Shown here: positions 14,040-22,867 of the stretch, piece after piece
How the letters are laid out: every line of letters begins with the position of its first letter
Numbering within the stretch: the first letter of the stretch is position 1
Made by a program: the position numbers and the translations under genes
Source: Stenotrophomonas beteli
GTDB taxonomy: Bacteria; Pseudomonadota; Gammaproteobacteria; Xanthomonadales; Xanthomonadaceae
Direction of reading: 5' to 3'
NCBI RefSeq assembly: GCF_001431665.1
Contig: NZ_LLXV01000027.1
Location: 1 to 64,000 of the forward strand
Length of the DNA stretch: 64,000 bases
The notes under the pieces: generated by a model
The model's input: only the letters and a program-made list of their open reading frames with translations
Told to the model about the DNA's origin: nothing
The model's database searches: none

Positions 14040-14061
14040 GGCGCCGGGAGAGCCCGGCGCC
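14040..14061. repeat. GC hairpin upstream of the response regulator
   Basis: GGCGCCGGG-AGAG-CCCGGCGCC, a perfect 9-bp stem with a 4-nt loop, in the 120-bp gap between the PDZ-like gene and the regulator. There is no T run on either side, so it is more likely a processing or stability element than a terminator. Confidence 0.55.
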
Positions 14062-14106
14062 ACCCATCAAGCATAGCCAAACCAACGCCCGTGCAGGGCG
14101 CGTTGC

Positions 14107-14496
14107 TCAGCGCAGCGGCGCCGGAGGCGGTGGCGGCGGTGGCGGCGGTGGTGCGACCAGCGCCAGGCGCCAGGCGGCCGCGTCCACCGGCACCGTCAGC
14201 TCGCGCTTGTCGCGGCGCAGCAACAGGTACACGGTCGGTGCGGTGGTCTGGCGCAGGGCCTCGCTCAGATGCTCGACCTGGCGCACGGCGACATCGTCCA
14301 CGCGCAGGATGCGGTCACCGCGGCGCACGCCGAAGCGTCCCTCCGGTTTGGCCATCTCCACATGTACCTGGCCCTCGGTCGAGCGCAGCGACAGCCGCGC
14401 TTCGTCCTGGCGCCATTCCAGCGTCTGCGCGCTGCCACCGCCGGCCAGCGCCGGCAGCGGCAGAAGCAGCATCAGTACCATCGTGCAGGCGCGCAT
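14107..14496 (-). CDS. Small secreted PDZ-like protein of the ABC exporter operon
   Basis: A 129-residue product that I do not recognise as a named family. It has a signal peptide (MRACTMVLMLLLPLPALAGG), then a segment like a PDZ carboxylate-binding fold (FGVRRGDRILRVDDVAVRQ, then HLSEALRQ), as in periplasmic proteases but with no catalytic domain. It ends in a run of about ten prolines before APLR. The start is 1 nt downstream of the permease stop, so it is co-translated with the exporter. It could be a periplasmic adaptor for the two FtsX-type permeases; that is inference. Confidence 0.65.
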   Translation of the reverse strand: MRACTMVLMLLLPLPALAGGGSAQTLEWRQDEARLSLRSTEGQVHVEMAKPEGRFGVRRGDRILRVDDVAVRQVEHLSEALRQTTAPTVYLLLRRDKRELTVPVDAAAWRLALVAPPPPPPPPPPAPLR

Positions 14497-14497
14497 C

Positions 14498-15700
14498 TCA
14501 GGCGCCTCGCGTAGCGACTGCCGGCGGCACCGCCGCCGCACGCCGGGCCGGCCCGAACACTGCAATCTGGCCCAACGTCCACAGCAGCAGGGCGCCCAGC
14601 GGCAGGTACAGCAGCGGCATGCGCGGCAGCTCGTACAGGTTCATCAGTGCCAGGTTGATCGCGTAGGCGGCCAGCATGCCCAGCACGATGCCCAGCGTGG
14701 CCAGCAGGAAGTTCTCGGTCTGGAAGTAGCGCAGGATCTGGCCACGGGTGGCACCGAGTGCGCGGCGGATGCCGATCTGCTTGCTGCGCTGCTGCACCCA
14801 GAAGCTGGCCAGCCCGACGATGCCAAGCGCAGTGACCACCAGCAGCGCCACGCAGACGGTGATCAGCAGGCCGACCATTGCCCGGTCGTTCTTGAAGAAG
14901 TCCTCGCGCTGGTCGGTGAACGACTGCTTCTCGCGGATCAGGCGGTTGGGATCGTTACGGTCCAATGCGGCCAGGGCGGCCTTGAGCACCTCATCGCGGC
15001 GCGCAGGATCGGTGCGCAGCATGTAGATGCCGTCGCCGAAGACGTGGCGCACCGGCATGATCATGGTGTCATCCCAGTTGTTGCCCCAGCCATTGGGCGT
15101 GGCCAGCGTATCGACGATGCCGATCACGTTCACCGTCTGCTTGCCCATGTAGTACGTCTTGCCCAGCGCATTGCCGTCCGGCGCCATCTTGTGCGCGGCG
15201 GCCTGGCTGAGGATCACCGGCGTGCCGTTGGCCTTGCTCAGGTTCTCGAAGTCGAAGTACTCGGCCGGCTGGAAGTCGCGGCCGGCAACCAGGTTGAGGC
15301 CCAGCGTGCGCAACGCGTCTTCGGAGAACGTGTACATGCCGACGCTGGCCGTCGGCCGTTCCTGGTTCATTTCGCGCGAGATGCTGGTGTTGGACGAACT
15401 GTTGCGGAACGGCACCTGGTTGATCACGCTGACCGCGGTGACCCCGGGGATGGCGCGCAGCGATGCCAGGTCCTCGCGGGTACGGGCGGCGGCATTGGTC
15501 TGCTTGCCGACGCCGGTCACGCGGACCAGGACCAGCTCGTTTTCAGCCATGCCGCTGGTCCGGCTGATGCGCTCCACGCGCTGGCTGACCAGGAACAGGG
15601 CATTGCAGACGATGGCGCAGGTCAGGGCGATTTCAAGCACGATCAGCGCGGCAGCGGTCTTGTGCCGGCGCAGGGTGCTGAGGATGGGGCGGATGTCCAT
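14498..15700 (-). CDS. MacB/FtsX-type ABC transporter permease (second)
   Basis: A 400-residue permease: one N-terminal helix (about 17-37), a large periplasmic MacB-core domain, then three C-terminal helices of the FtsX fold. The coupling region SKQIGIRRALGATRGQILRYF meets the ATPase. It has no nucleotide-binding domain of its own; the ATPase is encoded separately two genes upstream. It lies 21 nt downstream of the sister permease and probably forms a heterodimer with it. Confidence 0.88.
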   Translation of the reverse strand: MDIRPILSTLRRHKTAAALIVLEIALTCAIVCNALFLVSQRVERISRTSGMAENELVLVRVTGVGKQTNAAARTREDLASLRAIPGVTAVSVINQVPFRNSSSNTSISREMNQERPTASVGMYTFSEDALRTLGLNLVAGRDFQPAEYFDFENLSKANGTPVILSQAAAHKMAPDGNALGKTYYMGKQTVNVIGIVDTLATPNGWGNNWDDTMIMPVRHVFGDGIYMLRTDPARRDEVLKAALAALDRNDPNRLIREKQSFTDQREDFFKNDRAMVGLLITVCVALLVVTALGIVGLASFWVQQRSKQIGIRRALGATRGQILRYFQTENFLLATLGIVLGMLAAYAINLALMNLYELPRMPLLYLPLGALLLWTLGQIAVFGPARRAAAVPPAVATRGA

Positions 15701-15721
15701 GGGAAGTCCTCGTTCTCGTGC

Positions 15722-17026
15722 TTACTGCGACTTGAGCTGGATGGCGGGAGTGACCTGCATCGCGCGCCAGGCGGGCAGGAAGCCGGCGGCGAGGCTGGCG
15801 AGCAGGGTAAGGCCCAGCGCAAGCAGCAGCATGCTGCCATCCAGGTGGGCCAGCTGCGCGTAGCTGACGGGCTGCTGGCGGACCGCGTACAGCCCCAGCA
15901 GGGCCAGTCCGATGCCGAGCACGCCGCCGACCACACCCACGGCACCGGCTTCGACCAGGCACTGCAGGAAGATCTGGCCGCGGCTGGCGCCCAGCGCGCG
16001 GCGCACACCGATCTCGCCGCTGCGGCGCAGGAACTTGGCCAGCAGCAGGCCTACCGTGTTGACCAGGCAGACGCCGAGGAAGCCCAGGGCCAGCCACAGC
16101 TGCAGCCGCACGTCGCTGGGTACCGCGCCCTTGAAGTCCAGCCACTCCATCACGTTGCGCAGGCGGACGTTGACCGGGCGTTCGAAGCGGCCGGCCTGGC
16201 GCTGCAGGCTGGAGTAGTTCTCCAGATAGCGCCGGTAGTCGCCGGCCTTGGACGGATCCATCTCTGCCCAGTACTGCAGGTAGGCGCAGGGCGCGTTGAC
16301 GGAGTAGCTGTTGGCGCCGTCGGGATTTTCGCCGAAGCAGTTCATGTTGCCATTGCTGCCCAGCTGCAGATCGAACGAGGTGGAGATCGGCGCCAGCAGA
16401 TCCTCTTCCTTGCCGAACGCGCCGGTGGTGAGGTCGAAGAAGTGCGGCTCCGGGTTCCAGGCCTTCATGACGCCGACGATGCGCAGCGCATTGCCCTCAA
16501 GCCGGATTTCGCGACCGACGCTGTTCGCGCCCTGGAACAGCTTCTCGTTGAGCGCCTTGGAGATGACGGCCACGCGGGCCCGCCCGTTGTCGTCCTCGCG
16601 GGTCCACGGCCGCCCGTACTGCATGGGCACGTTGAACATCGGGAAGAAGTCGGCCGAGGTCCAGCGGGTGTCGATGGAGAACGGCTTGAGCGTACTGTTG
16701 TCCGGTTCGATCGTTGCATCACCGGCAGTCATCATCACCTGGCGCTCGGCTTTCGCTTCGCGCAGCAGGGCTTCGGCGTCATAGCGCGTCATCTGCTCTT
16801 CCGGCTCCTCCTCAAGGCCGAAGCCGTTGCGGGGCCGTGGGTCAATCTGCGCGTAGAACAGGCGCTCGCTCTTGTCCGGAATGGGGTTGCCGGACAGGAC
16901 GTGGAACACGGTCAGGGTGGTCATCGAGGCGCCGATGCCGAGCGCGATGGCGATCACCATCAGTGCGGTCAGGACCTTGTTGCGGCGGAAGCTGCGGGCC
17001 GCCAATCGGGCGTAGTAGGCGAACAT
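15722..17026 (-). CDS. MacB/FtsX-type ABC transporter permease (first)
   Basis: A 434-residue permease with the same layout as its neighbour: N-terminal helix (about 20-42), periplasmic core of roughly 230 residues, then three helices with the coupling segment GEIGVRRALGASRGQIFLQ. The start at 17026 (MFAYYARLAARSFRRNK) is the usual beginning of this family, 10 nt after the ATPase stop. The pair suggests an asymmetric MacB-type exporter. Confidence 0.88.
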   Translation of the reverse strand: MFAYYARLAARSFRRNKVLTALMVIAIALGIGASMTTLTVFHVLSGNPIPDKSERLFYAQIDPRPRNGFGLEEEPEEQMTRYDAEALLREAKAERQVMMTAGDATIEPDNSTLKPFSIDTRWTSADFFPMFNVPMQYGRPWTREDDNGRARVAVISKALNEKLFQGANSVGREIRLEGNALRIVGVMKAWNPEPHFFDLTTGAFGKEEDLLAPISTSFDLQLGSNGNMNCFGENPDGANSYSVNAPCAYLQYWAEMDPSKAGDYRRYLENYSSLQRQAGRFERPVNVRLRNVMEWLDFKGAVPSDVRLQLWLALGFLGVCLVNTVGLLLAKFLRRSGEIGVRRALGASRGQIFLQCLVEAGAVGVVGGVLGIGLALLGLYAVRQQPVSYAQLAHLDGSMLLLALGLTLLASLAAGFLPAWRAMQVTPAIQLKSQ

Positions 17027-17036
17027 GGTCGGGCCC

Positions 17037-17762
17037 TCACTCGTTGACGGCGACGATGTGGCGCACCGGCGTGGCCAGCACCGGCTCGCGCACCAGGTCG
17101 GTGACCTGGCCATCGACGATGTGCACGTTGCGCTGCGCGCGCGCGGCCAGTTCCGGGTCGTGGGTGACCATCACGATGGTGGTGCCGGCGGCGTTGATCT
17201 CCTCCAGCAGCTCCATCACGCCGCGGGCCATCTGCGTGTCCAGGTTGCCGGTCGGTTCGTCGGCCAGCAGCAGGCGCGGGCTGCCAGCCAGGGCGCGCGC
17301 GATGGCGGCACGCTGCTGCTGGCCGCCGGACAGTTCATTGGGGTAGTGCTTCATGCGCGAGCCCAGGCCGACCTGGCTCAGCGCCTTTTCGATGCGCTCG
17401 CGGCGCTCGCTGGCGCTCATCTTCCGGTAGCGCAGCGGCACGTCGACGTTGTCGAACAGGTTCAGGTCGGGAATCAGGTTGAAGCCCTGGAAGATGAAGC
17501 CGATCTTCTGGTTGCGCAGGCGGCTGCGGGCGTCGTCGCCCAGCGTGCTCACGTCCTGGCCGTCGAGCATGTAGGTGCCGCTGGTGAAGGTTTCCAGCAG
17601 GCCGGCGATGTTGAGGAAGGTGGTTTTGCCAGAGCCTGACGGGCCGGTGACGGCGACGAACTCACCTTCCTTGACCTGCAGTTCCAGCGAGCGCAGTGCG
17701 TGGGTTTCCACTTGTTCGGTGCGGAAGACTTTGGCGACCGAACGCATTTCGAGCATGTACAT
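17037..17762 (-). CDS. ABC exporter ATP-binding protein (MacB/LolD type)
   Basis: A 241-residue ATPase: Walker A GPSGSGKTT (about 40-48), Q loop IFQGFNLIPDL, signature LSGGQQQR, Walker B LLLADEP followed by TGNLD, and switch histidine in VTHDPE. The GFNLIP and TGNLD patterns are those of MacB/LolD-type ATPases that drive mechanotransmission rather than classical transport. Start 17762 is supported by AGAGGA 7 nt upstream. Confidence 0.93.
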   Translation of the reverse strand: MYMLEMRSVAKVFRTEQVETHALRSLELQVKEGEFVAVTGPSGSGKTTFLNIAGLLETFTSGTYMLDGQDVSTLGDDARSRLRNQKIGFIFQGFNLIPDLNLFDNVDVPLRYRKMSASERRERIEKALSQVGLGSRMKHYPNELSGGQQQRAAIARALAGSPRLLLADEPTGNLDTQMARGVMELLEEINAAGTTIVMVTHDPELAARAQRNVHIVDGQVTDLVREPVLATPVRHIVAVNE

Positions 17763-17797
17763 GGGGTGTCCTCTCTCCAGGATTCAGGGTTCAGGTA

Positions 17798-19075
17798 TCA
17801 GTTGACGGAGACGCGTTCGGCGTCCTTGAACAGGTCGCTGCCGGAGACCACGATGCGGTCGCCCGGCTGCACACCCGACTTGATTTCCACTTCGCCCAGG
17901 CTGCTGACGCCCAGTTCCACCGGACGCCGCACCGCGGTGCGGCCATCCATCACGTAGGCCACGCCATTGCCCTGTTCGACGAACGGGCCGCGCTCGACCT
18001 TCAGCACGTCCTTGCGGGTGTCGAGCAGTACGCGCACCGACATCCGCTGGCTCTGGCGCAGGCCTTCCGGCTGTGCGCTGGCGAAGCGCACGCGGGCATT
18101 GACCTCGCCGTTGACCACTTCCGGTGACACCGCGCTGATCTCGCCCGGGAAGGGCTTGCCGTTACCACCGGTCAGCTGCGCCGGCATGCCGATGGCCAGG
18201 TCGCGGGCGAAGCTTTCCGGTACCTTGATCTCGACTTCGAACTTGGACAGATCGACCACGCCCAGCACCGGCGCATTGGCGGCCAGGTTGGTGGACTGGA
18301 CGGCCTGCACCTGGCCGACCTGGCCATCGAACGGTGCGCGCAGGGTCAGTGCATCGACCTGGCGCTGCACTTCAGCCACCACGGCCTTCTGGCGGTCGGC
18401 CAGCAGGCGCTTGTTGCGGGCATCCAGGTCAGCGCCCTGGCTCTGCAGGCGGGCATCGGTGGTGGCATTGGCCAGGGTGATGTCGGCCTTCTTCAGCGAA
18501 TCCTTGGCCTTGGCCAGATCGATCTGCGGTACTGCGCCGCCGTCGTAACCGCGCTGGTAGCGTTGCAGGTCGCGGTCGGCGGCCTGCCGTTCGATGGTGG
18601 CCTGGTCGGTTTCCTTGCGCGACTTGGCGCGGGCCAGGGTGGCATCCAGCGCGGCGCGGCTGGCCTCTGCCTCCAGGCCGGCCAGGGTGGCCTGTTCCTG
18701 GGCCAGCTTGCTGCGCAGTTCCGGGCTGTCGATGATCGCCAGCTCCTGGCCCTTCTTCACCACATCGCCGGCGACCACCTTCAGGTCCACGGTACCGGCC
18801 GAGATGGCGTACAGGATCGGGCTGTTGGCGGCGATCACGCGGCCGTCGGCGGCGATGTCGCGCACCAGGTCGCCACGCTTCACTTCGGCGATGCGCACGC
18901 GGCTGCTGTCGAAGGAGCGACTGGCATTGGACCAGGCGTGCACGGCCCAGCCGATGCCGGCGATCAGGGCGATGGCACCCAGGGCCGGCCAGCGGTAGCG
19001 ATGCCAGGTGGCGCGGGTGGCGCTGGCCGGGGCGGAGGAAACGATCTGGTCCTGGGCGGAAGTGTCGCGGATCAT
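17798..19075 (-). CDS. Membrane-fusion protein (MacA/HlyD-like) of the ABC exporter
   Basis: A 425-residue periplasmic adaptor: one N-terminal membrane anchor (about 31-48, WPALGAIALIAGIGWAVHAW), a lipoyl-like hairpin half (about 85-115), a long coiled coil (about 115-250) and the second half with LRAPFDGQVGQV, then beta-barrel and membrane-proximal domains (GVQPGDRIVVSG). It is the first gene of the exporter block, preceded by a -24/-12 promoter. No TolC-type outer-membrane gene is in the operon, so an unlinked one may be used. Confidence 0.9.
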   Translation of the reverse strand: MIRDTSAQDQIVSSAPASATRATWHRYRWPALGAIALIAGIGWAVHAWSNASRSFDSSRVRIAEVKRGDLVRDIAADGRVIAANSPILYAISAGTVDLKVVAGDVVKKGQELAIIDSPELRSKLAQEQATLAGLEAEASRAALDATLARAKSRKETDQATIERQAADRDLQRYQRGYDGGAVPQIDLAKAKDSLKKADITLANATTDARLQSQGADLDARNKRLLADRQKAVVAEVQRQVDALTLRAPFDGQVGQVQAVQSTNLAANAPVLGVVDLSKFEVEIKVPESFARDLAIGMPAQLTGGNGKPFPGEISAVSPEVVNGEVNARVRFASAQPEGLRQSQRMSVRVLLDTRKDVLKVERGPFVEQGNGVAYVMDGRTAVRRPVELGVSSLGEVEIKSGVQPGDRIVVSGSDLFKDAERVSVN

Positions 19076-19108
19076 CGGGTACGTGCCTGACGGTGGTAGC
19101 CAGTACCA

Positions 19109-19124
19109 AGCACGCAGCGTGCCA
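19109..19124 (-). promoter_or_regulatory. Sigma-54 (-24/-12) promoter of the exporter operon
   Basis: Read on the minus strand the site is TGGCACGCTGCGTGCT: GG and GC separated by exactly 10 nt, matching the sigma-54 consensus TGGCACG-N4-TTGCW except TTGC is GTGC. The start site would be near 19098, 22 nt before the membrane-fusion protein start. The operon's own regulator has a sigma-54 contact loop, which strengthens the call. Confidence 0.75.
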
Positions 19125-19167
19125 ACTTTATTTCATTTGTTTTCAATGGGTTGGAGATGGCGTGGCG

Positions 19168-19236
19168 GTGTCCGGGTGTCCGCGGACACCTTTCCGGACA
19201 CTTTCATTAAGCGGACAGGAGGGGGAAGGCGGACAC
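19168..19236. promoter_or_regulatory. Enhancer-like cluster of GTGTCC/GGACAC half-sites
   Basis: Two direct GTGTCC (19168-19173, 19176-19181) face GGACAC at 19184-19189 and 19196-19201; further GGACAG (19213-19218) and GGACAC (19231-19236) follow. The inner part, 19175-19190, is a perfect 16-bp palindrome, and GTGTCCGG (19168-19175) pairs with CCGGACAC (19194-19201). The centre is about 72 bp upstream of the -12 element, a usual place for an NtrC-type binding site. It also lies within 80-110 bp of the glmS start. Confidence 0.65.
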
Positions 19237-19278
19237 GCACGCTAGAATGCCGCGATCGTCTTCAAGGAAACGCGTGAC

Positions 19279-21117
<1,839 letters not shown>

Positions 21118-21147
21118 GGCCTGGCCGATCTGCCGGCAGCACAGGCG

Positions 21148-21175
21148 AGGGCGGCCCGATGGGTCGCCCTTTTTT
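21148..21175 (+). terminator. Intrinsic terminator of glmS
   Basis: AGGGCG-G-CC / GG-T-CGCCCT stem with a short loop, then six T (21170-21175), about 30 bp after the stop. Confidence 0.85.
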
Positions 21176-21365
21176 CATGCCGGCATGGCATTCTCTGCGG
21201 CCGAACCCGCGTATCACGGAGGATGCCTGTGCAGGCTGCCATGCGACGAACCATGCCCTGCACAGTGATGCCGGAGCCTCCTTTCGCTGTTGGCAACCCA
21301 CCCGTAACGGGTGGGCCTGGCCATGTCCATTCCGCGCGCGATGGCGCGCATTACAGGGGCTGTAG

Positions 21366-21827
21366 ATGAAGAAGCTGCATGGAGTCGCGTTGGCGGTGGC
21401 AATCAGTATGCTGTCGGGTTGTGCGAGCGTTCCGATGACCGAGAAGAGCGTGGTGGATACGGCGAAAACCTTCCCGGCACCGCAGGACGGCAAGTCCGGG
21501 GTGTACGTGTTCCGCAACAGCTTTGTCGGCAAGGCACTGAAGAAGGACGTGCTGATCGATGGAGAGTGCCTGGGCGAAACCGCCGACAAGGTGTTCTTCT
21601 ATACCCAGGTTGCCGGTGGCCAGGAACATGTGATCTCCACCGAGTCGGAATTCTCGCCGAACGACCTCAAGCTGTTTACCGAAGCCGGTCGCAACTACTT
21701 CATCCAGCAGTCGATCAAGATGGGCGTGTTCGTTGGCGGCGCGAAGCTGACGGTGGTTCCGGAATCGGAAGGCCGCAGCCAGGTGATGCAGCTGAAGATG
21801 GCCCAGAACGGGCGTTGCTCGAAGTAG
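21366..21827 (+). CDS. DUF2846-type lipoprotein
   Basis: A 153-residue predicted lipoprotein: signal peptide with lipobox LSGC (Cys18), then a compact domain containing KSGVYVFRN and KKDVLIDGECLGE, which fits the DUF2846 family of unknown function. That family is usually an extracytoplasmic beta-rich domain. It is alone between the glmS terminator and a GC hairpin (21835-21864). GGGG sits 7 nt before the ATG. Confidence 0.75.
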   Translation: MKKLHGVALAVAISMLSGCASVPMTEKSVVDTAKTFPAPQDGKSGVYVFRNSFVGKALKKDVLIDGECLGETADKVFFYTQVAGGQEHVISTESEFSPNDLKLFTEAGRNYFIQQSIKMGVFVGGAKLTVVPESEGRSQVMQLKMAQNGRCSK

Positions 21828-21834
21828 CCCCGGT

Positions 21835-21864
21835 GGCCGGCGGAGGATGTGCCTTCCGCCGGCC
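21835..21864. terminator. GC hairpin after the DUF2846 gene
   Basis: GGCCGGCGGA and TCCGCCGGCC form a 10-bp perfect stem 8 bp after the stop codon. There is no T tract, so termination would be weak or Rho-assisted. The rest of the gap 21828-22242 (415 bp) shows nothing I can name. Confidence 0.5.
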
Positions 21865-22242
21865 CGCCCGAAGTGGGACGGCGCATGGCCGTTCTGTCCG
21901 TGCCCGGCCGCGGAAGATCAATCTTGAGTGCGCGGAACCGCCTGTGTTCAGCCTCGGTTTCAGCGGCGGTGCCATTCTCTGGATCGTCGGTGGGTTCACA
22001 CGACGAACTGTCCCATCGGTGCCGGTAGTGGCCGCAGTCGGCAGTCGTAGAATCGATCCGACCGAGATACGGGTTGCGCTGCCGGACCCGCCTCGTTGGC
22101 GTTGCAGCACGTGGTATGCCGGTCCGATCCAGGAACGCGCAGCCAGTGCGCCAGACGTGCGCTGAAAGGTCTGTTCCCGGGGAGGGGGCGTATCGGAAGA
22201 GCACACTTTTTTGACTTCAGTGACCTGCACCAGGAAACAAGA

Positions 22243-22674
22243 ATGAACGTCCGCGAACTCCTGCAATCCAAGAAAGAAGCTGTCATCACCATCGATGCGG
22301 AAGACACCATCGGTGCGGCCGCCCACAAGATGAGCGCGAATAAAATCGCTGCCCTGGTGGTGATGAAGGACGATGCCCCGGTCGGCATCATTTCCGAAAA
22401 GGACATCGTGCGTACCCTGGCCGACGACGGCCCGCAGGCCGGGCGCCGGGTGATTTCCAGCGTGCCGTCCACCGGCCTGGAAGGCATCGCGCCGGAGGCC
22501 ACGCTGAAGCAGGCCATGTCGCTGATGACGTACTCGCGGCGCCGTCATCTGATGGTCACCGACGGCAATCAGCTGGTCGGCATCCTCAGCCTGGGCGACA
22601 TCGTGAAGAACCTGCTGGGCGAGCTGGAACTGGAGAAGGCCGTGCTGCAGGACATCTACATGGCGGCGCATTGA
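22243..22674 (+). CDS. Two-CBS-domain protein
   Basis: A 143-residue protein made of a tandem pair of CBS motifs: first about 8-60 (VITIDAEDTIGAA ... PVGIISEKDIVR), second about 78-130 (LKQAMSLMTYSRRRHLMV ... LVGILSLGDIVKNLL). Such pairs (Bateman modules) bind adenine nucleotides and usually regulate a partner. No partner is adjacent. AGGAAA 5 nt upstream fixes the start. Confidence 0.88.
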   Translation: MNVRELLQSKKEAVITIDAEDTIGAAAHKMSANKIAALVVMKDDAPVGIISEKDIVRTLADDGPQAGRRVISSVPSTGLEGIAPEATLKQAMSLMTYSRRRHLMVTDGNQLVGILSLGDIVKNLLGELELEKAVLQDIYMAAH

Positions 22675-22867
22675 CGCTGTAGGCATTCAGGGTGTGAGGG
22701 GCCGGCTCACTCCGCGTGGGCTTGCCTCGCAAATGTGCACGTAGGCAGCAATTGGGGGGAGGCTCCGTTTTTTCGATACAGTCTGTCCCAGACGGCGAAT
22801 GCCGGTTGATTCCGTCCAGGTCTTGCCAGATGCTTTTGGGCAATGGCGTTGGAACAGGGACGTTGGA

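Noticed and set aside
14040..14061. Hairpin upstream of the response regulator as a terminator
   Set aside because: There is no T run on either strand, so I list it only as a hairpin.
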